Assembly (NCBI RefSeq): GCF_003234085.1
Contig: NZ_QKSD01000001.1
Span: 1 to 64,000 of the forward strand
DNA from: Curtobacterium sp. MCPF17_052
GTDB taxonomy: Bacteria; Actinomycetota; Actinomycetes; Actinomycetales; Microbacteriaceae
Reading direction: 5' to 3'
DNA: 64,000 bases
The notes beneath the pieces are model-generated. The model made no database searches. It saw only the letters and a list, made by a program, of their open reading frames with translations, and had not been told where the DNA came from. Positions 57,800 to 64,000 of this stretch are shown one piece after another. A program made the translations under genes and the position numbers. Every line of letters starts with the position of its first letter. Positions within the stretch are counted from its first letter, which is position 1.

Positions 57800-58152
57800 C
57801 AGAGCTTCTCACCAGACTTCTTGGCGTAGCGGACGCGGACGGTCTTGGTGACGCCGTCCTTCTCCACCTCTTCGTTGCGGAAACCGACGCGGGTCGGCTT
57901 CTTGGTCGTCGGGTCGACGATCGCGACGTTGGACACGTGGATCGGAGCTTCGTGCTGCTCGATGCCACCGGTCTTCGAACCGCGCTGGGTCTGACCGACG
58001 CGGACGTGCTTGGTCACGAAGTTGATGCCCTCGACGACCAGACGGTCGCCGCGGACCTCGATGACCTTGCCCTGCTTGCCGCGGTCGCCGCCACGCTCCT
58101 GCGTGGCACCGGTGATGACCTGGACCAGGTCACCCTTCTTGATGTTCGCCAT
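57799..58152 (-). CDS. rplX: 50S ribosomal protein L24
   Basis: 117 residues; [29 protein letters not shown] (KOW fold) and [38 protein letters not shown] are L24 signatures. One-base overlap with rplE. Confidence 0.98.
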   Translation of the reverse strand: MANIKKGDLVQVITGATQERGGDRGKQGKVIEVRGDRLVVEGINFVTKHVRVGQTQRGSKTGGIEQHEAPIHVSNVAIVDPTTKKPTRVGFRNEEVEKDGVTKTVRVRYAKKSGEKL

Positions 58153-58155
58153 GGC

Positions 58156-58524
58156 TTACAGCACCTCCGGCGCGAGCGAGATGATCTTCATGAACTTCTT
58201 GTCACGGAGCTCGCGACCGATCGGCCCGAAGATGCGCGTACCGCGCGGGTCGCCGTCAGCCTTGAGGATCACTGCCGCGTTCTCATCGAACTTGATGTAG
58301 GAGCCGTCGGCACGACGGGTCTCCTTCTTGGTGCGAACGATGACCGCCTTGACGACGTCACCCTTCTTCACGTTGCCGCCGGGGATGGCGTCCTTCACCG
58401 TGGCGACGATGACGTCACCGAGGCCGGCGTAGCGACGACCCGAGCCGCCGAGAACACGGATGGTGAGGATCTCCTTGGCGCCCGTGTTGTCAGCCACCTT
58501 CAGGCGGGATTCCTGCTGAATCAC
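58156..58524 (-). CDS. rplN: 50S ribosomal protein L14
   Basis: 122 residues; [46 protein letters not shown] is diagnostic. First gene of the spc-type segment, after a 31-base gap from rpsQ. Confidence 0.98.
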   Translation of the reverse strand: MIQQESRLKVADNTGAKEILTIRVLGGSGRRYAGLGDVIVATVKDAIPGGNVKKGDVVKAVIVRTKKETRRADGSYIKFDENAAVILKADGDPRGTRIFGPIGRELRDKKFMKIISLAPEVL

Positions 58525-58555
58525 TGCTGTCTCCTATTCCGAAGCGGGCCGAGGC

Positions 58556-58840
58556 CTACTTGGCCTTCTCGAGGATCTCGACCAGGCGCCAGCGCTTCGT
58601 GGCGCTGAGGGGACGGGTCTCGCTGATGACGACCAGGTCGCCGATGCCGGCGGAACCCTGCTCGTCGTGGGCCTTGACCTTCGACGTGCGACGGATGACC
58701 TTGCCGTAGAGGGGGTGCTTCACGCGGTCCTCGACCTCGACGACGATCGTCTTGTCCATCTTGTCGCTCGTGACGTAGCCACGACGGGTCTTGCGGTAGC
58801 CGCGGGTGACGGCGGCGGAGTCCTTCTCTTCGGTGGCCAT
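58556..58840 (-). CDS. rpsQ: 30S ribosomal protein S17
   Basis: 94 residues; [43 protein letters not shown] and [18 protein letters not shown] are S17 motifs, after a short acidic start. One-base overlap with rpmC. Confidence 0.97.
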   Translation of the reverse strand: MATEEKDSAAVTRGYRKTRRGYVTSDKMDKTIVVEVEDRVKHPLYGKVIRRTSKVKAHDEQGSAGIGDLVVISETRPLSATKRWRLVEILEKAK

Positions 58841-59160
58841 CAGTTCTCCTCGGCGGTCGCGGCCTCGGTCGACTCAGCCGGCTTCTCGGCCTTCTTCGAC
58901 GACTTCTTGGCCTTCGGGGCGGTCTCGACGGGCGCGGGCGTGGCACGGATGCCGAGCTCGCGCTCACGGAGCACGGTGTAGATGCGCGCGATGTCGCGCT
59001 TGACGGCACGGAGACGGCCGTGGCTCTCCAGCTGGCCGGTGGCCGACTGGAAGCGGAGGTTGAACAGCTCCTCCTTGGCCTTCTTCAGCTCGTCAGCGAG
59101 ACGCTCGTTCTCGAACGTGTCGAGCTCCGTCGGACGGAGCTCCTTGGAACCGATCGCCAT
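58840..59160 (-). CDS. rpmC: 50S ribosomal protein L29 with extended C-terminus
   Basis: 106 residues from ATG 59160. The L29 core ([50 protein letters not shown]) spans about 20-72. The last 35 residues are Lys/Ala/Glu-rich ([24 protein letters not shown]) and are missing from the 63-residue E. coli L29. Confidence 0.97.
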   Translation of the reverse strand: MAIGSKELRPTELDTFENERLADELKKAKEELFNLRFQSATGQLESHGRLRAVKRDIARIYTVLRERELGIRATPAPVETAPKAKKSSKKAEKPAESTEAATAEEN

Positions 59161-59579
59161 TATGCGTCGCCCTCCTCGCGCTTGATGATGCGTGCCTTGA
59201 GGGGCAGCTTGTGAATTGCACGGGTCAGTGCCTCGCGAGCGACGTCGTCGCTCACACCGGCGAGCTCGAAGAGCACGCGACCCGGCTTGACGTTGGCGAC
59301 CCACCACTCGGGCGAACCCTTACCGGAACCCATTCGGGTCTCAGCCGGCTTCTTGGTCAGCGGGCGGTCCGGGTAGATGTTGATCCACACCTTGCCGCCA
59401 CGCTTGATGTGACGCGTCATGGCGATACGAGCGGACTCGATCTGACGGTTGGTCACGTAGGCCGGGGTGAGCGCCTGGATTCCGTACTCACCGAAGGAGA
59501 CCTTCGTGCCACCGGTCGCCTGACCCGAACGCTTCGGGTGGTGCTGCTTGCGGTGCTTGACTCGACGGGGGATAAGCAT
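59160..59579 (-). CDS. rplP: 50S ribosomal protein L16
   Basis: 139 residues; [66 protein letters not shown] is the L16 pattern. Near the peptidyl transferase centre in the ribosome. Standard length. Confidence 0.98.
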   Translation of the reverse strand: MLIPRRVKHRKQHHPKRSGQATGGTKVSFGEYGIQALTPAYVTNRQIESARIAMTRHIKRGGKVWINIYPDRPLTKKPAETRMGSGKGSPEWWVANVKPGRVLFELAGVSDDVAREALTRAIHKLPLKARIIKREEGDA

Positions 59580-59581
59580 GG

Positions 59582-60394
59582 TTACGCCTCAACTCCTGCG
59601 CCGGCCGGCGCGTCCTGCGGGGCCTGCTGCTCGCGACGGTCGCCACCGCGGTCGTTGCGGTCGCCACGGGGGCCGCCGCCACGACGGTCGTTGCCACCGC
59701 CACGACGCTCCGGGCGGGACGAACGCTGGTTCGCCTGCTCGCGAGCGAGCTCCTTGTTCGTGATGTCGCCCTTGTAGATCCAGACCTTCACGCCGATGCG
59801 GCCGAACGTGGTCCGGGCCTCGTAGAAGCCGTAATCGATGTTCGCGCGGAGGGTGTGCAGGGGCACGCGGCCCTCGCGGTAGAACTCCGAACGGGACATC
59901 TCGGCGCCGCCGAGGCGGCCCGACACCTGGATGCGGACACCCTTGGCACCGGCGCGCTGTGCACCCTGCAGGCCCTTGCGCATGGCGCGACGGAACGCGA
60001 CACGAGCGGAGAGCTGCTCGGCGATGCCCTGCGCGACGAGCTGGGCCTCGGTCTCGGGGTTCTTGACCTCGAGGATGTTGAGCTGGATCTGCTTCTTGGT
60101 GAGCTTCTCGAGCTCGCTCCGGATGCGCTCGGCCTCGGCGCCGCGGCGACCGATGACGATGCCCGGGCGCGCCGTGTGGATGTCCACGCGGACGCGGTCA
60201 CGGGTGCGCTCCAGCTCGATGCGGGCAACGCCCGCGCGGTCGAGGCTCTTCGTCAGGAACTGACGGATCTTGACGTCCTCGGCCACGAAGTCGGCGTAAC
60301 GCTGACCCTTCTTCGTGCTGTCGGCGAACCAGTGGGAGATGTGGTCCGTCGTGATCCCGAGACGGAAGCCGTACGGGTTGACCTTCTGGCCCAT
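59582..60394 (-). CDS. rpsC: 30S ribosomal protein S3 with RGG-like tail
   Basis: 270 residues. [24 protein letters not shown] and the KH domain [30 protein letters not shown] are standard. The last 45 residues form a disordered Arg/Gly/Asp tail ([24 protein letters not shown]) that short S3 proteins lack. Confidence 0.98.
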   Translation of the reverse strand: MGQKVNPYGFRLGITTDHISHWFADSTKKGQRYADFVAEDVKIRQFLTKSLDRAGVARIELERTRDRVRVDIHTARPGIVIGRRGAEAERIRSELEKLTKKQIQLNILEVKNPETEAQLVAQGIAEQLSARVAFRRAMRKGLQGAQRAGAKGVRIQVSGRLGGAEMSRSEFYREGRVPLHTLRANIDYGFYEARTTFGRIGVKVWIYKGDITNKELAREQANQRSSRPERRGGGNDRRGGGPRGDRNDRGGDRREQQAPQDAPAGAGVEA

Positions 60395-60786
60395 TACTTG
60401 CTCGCCTTCTTGCTCGTCGCGGCGGCCTCGGCCTCATCCGGCGTCGCGAGGACGACCGTGATGTGGCTGGTGCGCTTGTTGATGCGGAAGGCGCGGCCCT
60501 GGGCGCGCGGCTGGAACCGCTTCAGGGTCGTGCCCTCGTCGACGAAGACGCTGCTCACGTAGAGATCGCGCTCGTCGAGGAAGCTGTTCGTCGAGTCCGC
60601 CTTGACCCGTGCGTTCGCGATCGCCGAGGCGACCAGCTTGTACACGGGCTCCGAAGCGCCCTGGGGGGCGAACTTCAGGATGGCGAGCGCCTCGTGGGCC
60701 TGCTTGCCGCGGATCAGCTGGATGACGCGACGGGCCTTCTGAGGCGTGACGCGGATGTGTCGCACGCGTGCGATCGACTCCACCAT
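60394..60786 (-). CDS. rplV: 50S ribosomal protein L22
   Basis: 130 residues; [52 protein letters not shown] and the beta-hairpin [24 protein letters not shown] that lines the exit tunnel. Short Ala/Ser/Lys tail. Confidence 0.98.
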   Translation of the reverse strand: MVESIARVRHIRVTPQKARRVIQLIRGKQAHEALAILKFAPQGASEPVYKLVASAIANARVKADSTNSFLDERDLYVSSVFVDEGTTLKRFQPRAQGRAFRINKRTSHITVVLATPDEAEAAATSKKASK

Positions 60787-60811
60787 TTCGTTCCTCCTCT
60801 TCGTCGCCGCC

Positions 60812-61093
60812 TTAGCGGCGACGGCCCTTCTTGTCGTCCTTCACGTGGCCGCGGAAGGTGCGGGTCGGCGCGAACTCGCCGAGCTTGTGACCGACCATCG
60901 ACTCGGTGACGAACACCGGGATGTGCTTCCGGCCGTCGTGCACCGCGATGGTGTGACCGAGCATGTTCGGGACGATCATCGACCGTCGCGACCACGTGCG
61001 GATCACGTTCTTGGTGTTGGCCTCGTTCTGCGTGACGACCTTGCGGAGCAGGTGCTCGTCGACGAAGGGGCCCTTCTTCAGACTGCGTGGCAT
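60812..61093 (-). CDS. rpsS: 30S ribosomal protein S19
   Basis: 93 residues; [19 protein letters not shown] and [48 protein letters not shown] are S19 features. Forms the S13-S19 head pair. Confidence 0.98.
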   Translation of the reverse strand: MPRSLKKGPFVDEHLLRKVVTQNEANTKNVIRTWSRRSMIVPNMLGHTIAVHDGRKHIPVFVTESMVGHKLGEFAPTRTFRGHVKDDKKGRRR

Positions 61094-61104
61094 CTTCGGA
61101 ACTC

Positions 61105-61944
<840 letters not shown>

Positions 61945-61962
61945 GATTTATCCCTCTGGTCC

Positions 61963-62262
61963 TCAGCCGACAGCCGTGAAGATGTCGATCGAACCGGACT
62001 TGAGCGTCACGATGGCGCGCTTGGTGTCCTTGCGCTTGCCGATCCCGAACTTGGTCCGGCGGGTCTTGCCCGGACGGTTCAGCGTGTTGATGCCGGCGAC
62101 CTTGACGTCGAAGATCTTCTCGATCGCGAGCTTGATCTCGGTCTTGTTCGCACGGGGGTCCACGAGGAACGTGTACTTGCCCTGGTCGATGAGGCCGTAG
62201 CTCTTCTCCGACACGACCGGCGAGATGATGATGTCGCGCGGGTCCTTGTTGAAGCCGCTCAT
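61963..62262 (-). CDS. rplW: 50S ribosomal protein L23
   Basis: 99 residues; [60 protein letters not shown] is the L23 motif. Docking site of trigger factor at the tunnel exit. Overlaps rplD by four bases. Confidence 0.98.
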   Translation of the reverse strand: MSGFNKDPRDIIISPVVSEKSYGLIDQGKYTFLVDPRANKTEIKLAIEKIFDVKVAGINTLNRPGKTRRTKFGIGKRKDTKRAIVTLKSGSIDIFTAVG

Positions 62263-62918
62263 GCGGTGATCTCCTTCGCGGTCTTCGACGCGATGAAGGC
62301 GTCGAGGGCGCTCTTGCTGAAGACGACGGCGTCCGCACGGAGGACGTCGTAGGCGTTCAGCTGGCCGTACGAGAGCGCGTGGACGTTCGGCAGGTTGCGG
62401 ACGCTCTTGAGCGTCAGCTCGTCGCCCGACTCGAGCACGATGAGCACGTGCTTGACGGGTGCGACCTTCTCGAGCAGCGTGCGGGCGGTCTTGGTCGACG
62501 GCAGTTCTGCCTCGACGAAGCCCTCCACAGCGGAGATGCGGCCACCGCGGGCACGGTCCGAGAGCGAGCCGAGCAGAGCTGCGGCGATCATCTTCTTCGG
62601 GGTGCGCTGCGAGTAGTCACGCGGGGTCGGTCCGTGGACGACGCCACCACCGGTGTGCTCCGGGGCGCGGACCGAACCCTGACGGGCGCGGCCGGTGCCC
62701 TTCTGCTTGAACGGCTTGCGACCGGCACCGCGGACTTCGCCACGGTTCTTGGTCTTGTGGGTGCCCTGACGCGCGGCGGCGAGCTGCGCGGTGACGACCT
62801 GGTGGATGAGCGGGACGTTGGTCTCGACGTCGAAGATCGCTGCGGGGAGCTCGACGGAGCCGGACTTCACGCCCGAGGCGTCGAGGACGTCGATCGTGGT
62901 TGCGGTCGTGGTGGCCAT
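62259..62918 (-). CDS. rplD: 50S ribosomal protein L4
   Basis: 219 residues from ATG 62918, with GAAGGG upstream; GTG 62924 in frame is an alternative. [51 protein letters not shown] is the L4 extended loop lining the tunnel. Confidence 0.97.
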   Translation of the reverse strand: MATTTATTIDVLDASGVKSGSVELPAAIFDVETNVPLIHQVVTAQLAAARQGTHKTKNRGEVRGAGRKPFKQKGTGRARQGSVRAPEHTGGGVVHGPTPRDYSQRTPKKMIAAALLGSLSDRARGGRISAVEGFVEAELPSTKTARTLLEKVAPVKHVLIVLESGDELTLKSVRNLPNVHALSYGQLNAYDVLRADAVVFSKSALDAFIASKTAKEITA

Positions 62919-62920
62919 GA

Positions 62921-63574
62921 TCACTTACCCTTCACGGCGGTGCGGACGAAGACGGAACGGCCACGAGCACCGGGGACGGCGCCCTTGACGAGCAGCAGAC
63001 CCTTCTCGGCGTCGACGGCGTGGACCGTGAGGTTGAGGACGGTCACGCGGTCGCCACCCATGCGACCGGCCATGCGCATGCCCTTGAAGACACGCGACGG
63101 GGTCGAGGAGGCGCCGATGGAACCGGGCTTGCGGTGGTTGCGGTGCGAACCGTGCGAGGCGGAGACACCGGCGAAGTTGTGACGCTTCATGACACCGGCG
63201 AAGCCCTTGCCCTTGCTGGTGCCGACGACGTCGACCTTCTGGCCGGCCTCGAACGTGTCGACGGTCAGCTCCTGACCGAGCGAGTACTCCGCGGAGTCGT
63301 TCGTGCGGATCTCGGTGAGGGTGCGTCGCGGCGTGACACCGGCGGCCTCGAAGTGGCCAGCGGCCGGCTTGTTCACCTTGCGGGGGTCGATCTGGCCCGC
63401 GGCGATCTGGATCGCCTCGTAGCCGTCGCGCTCGATGTTGCGGATCTGGGTGACCACGTTCGGGCCGACCTCGATCACGGTGACGGGGATGAACTTGTTG
63501 TTCTCGTCCCACACCTGGGTCATCCCGAGCTTCTTGCCGAGGAGGCCCTTGACGGTCTTGGTTGAGTTCGCCAT
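62921..63574 (-). CDS. rplC: 50S ribosomal protein L3
   Basis: 217 residues; [37 protein letters not shown] and [56 protein letters not shown] are L3 signatures. Follows rpsJ after 14 bases. Confidence 0.98.
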   Translation of the reverse strand: MANSTKTVKGLLGKKLGMTQVWDENNKFIPVTVIEVGPNVVTQIRNIERDGYEAIQIAAGQIDPRKVNKPAAGHFEAAGVTPRRTLTEIRTNDSAEYSLGQELTVDTFEAGQKVDVVGTSKGKGFAGVMKRHNFAGVSASHGSHRNHRKPGSIGASSTPSRVFKGMRMAGRMGGDRVTVLNLTVHAVDAEKGLLLVKGAVPGARGRSVFVRTAVKGK

Positions 63575-63588
63575 GAGTTCCAGCCCCC

Positions 63589-63897
63589 TTACAGCTTGAT
63601 CTCGATGTTGACGTCGGCCGGGAGGTCGAGACGCATGAGCGAGTCGACGGCCTTCGGCGTCGGGTCGACGATGTCGATGACCCGCTTGTGCGTGCGCTTC
63701 TCGAAGTGCTCGCGCGAGTCCTTGTACTTGTGAGGGGAACGGATCACGGGGATCACGTTCTTCTCGGTGGGGAGCGGCACCGGGCCGACCACGGTCGCAC
63801 CGGCACGGGTCACCGTGTCGACGATCTTCCGGGCCGACGTGTCGATGACCTCGTGGTCGTACGACTTGAGCCGGATGCGGATCTTCTGTCCCGCCAT
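63589..63897 (-). CDS. rpsJ: 30S ribosomal protein S10
   Basis: 102 residues from ATG 63897. [68 protein letters not shown] is S10. The frame is open to 63999 upstream, but orthologues begin at MAGQKIRI. First gene of the S10 operon. The bases 63898-64000 are probably its leader, cut by the window edge. Confidence 0.98.
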   Translation of the reverse strand: MAGQKIRIRLKSYDHEVIDTSARKIVDTVTRAGATVVGPVPLPTEKNVIPVIRSPHKYKDSREHFEKRTHKRVIDIVDPTPKAVDSLMRLDLPADVNIEIKL

Positions 63898-64000
63898 GTG
63901 TTTTCCTGTCCTCTCTGCGCCGCGCACCCTCAGGCCGCCTGACGCCGCCGGGGCTCCGCTGTCGCGTGCCCGGCTGTTTACGTGAACCACCGGCTCCATC

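Overview
The window is about 70% G+C, with high-G+C codon use, many GTG starts and frequent 4-base stop/start overlaps (ATGA, GTGA). Gene content and order (S10-spc-alpha ribosomal block, guaB, groES without groEL, a tsa/alr/glmS cluster, LAxTG-type anchoring) point to an actinobacterium of the family Microbacteriaceae, most like Curtobacterium. The genus call is an inference from gene content; no marker was searched.

Layout. 0-8.4 kb: two branched-chain amino acid permease genes (livM cut by the window edge, livH with an extra N-terminal domain), guaB, an endonuclease-like gene bracketed by two matching 72-bp palindromes, an SDR oxidoreductase, a LivK-type lipoprotein and a RarD-type permease. 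8.4-13.1 kb: groES under two CIRCE operators, a THUMP-like methyltransferase, a DUF4190 protein, then tsaB-rimI-tsaD. 13.1-23.9 kb: accessory block with a small kinase, an Abi/HEPN-like gene running into an ECF sigma/anti-sigma pair, the Pnkp-Hen1 RNA repair operon, a small membrane protein, a DHFR-fold protein and a secreted GH16 glucanase. 23.9-33.1 kb: tsaE, two tandem alanine racemase paralogues, acpS and glmS on one strand, then gpx and coaA on the other, then rplM-rpsI-glmM. 33.3-46.1 kb: second accessory block with a wall-anchored ExeM/NucH-type nuclease, a small membrane protein, an MBL hydrolase, truA, a DrrAB-type exporter, a large BTAD/NB-ARC regulator, a lipoprotein and an FUSC protein. 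46.2-64 kb: the ribosomal superoperon on the minus strand, interrupted by an LCP-family gene.

How the genes work together. The minus-strand housekeeping genes couple translation (ribosomal proteins, infA, rpoA, map), secretion (secY), wall precursor supply (glmS, glmM, alr) and t6A tRNA modification (tsaB, tsaD, tsaE). The two accessory blocks sit inside neighbourhoods that are contiguous in many actinobacteria (tsaE next to tsaB; rplQ next to truA and rplM). Pnkp and Hen1 form a self-contained RNA repair module. The most unusual sequence features are the repeat and palindrome elements, the tandem racemases, the acidic or RGG-like extensions on several ribosomal proteins, and strong hairpins that cut the spc operon.
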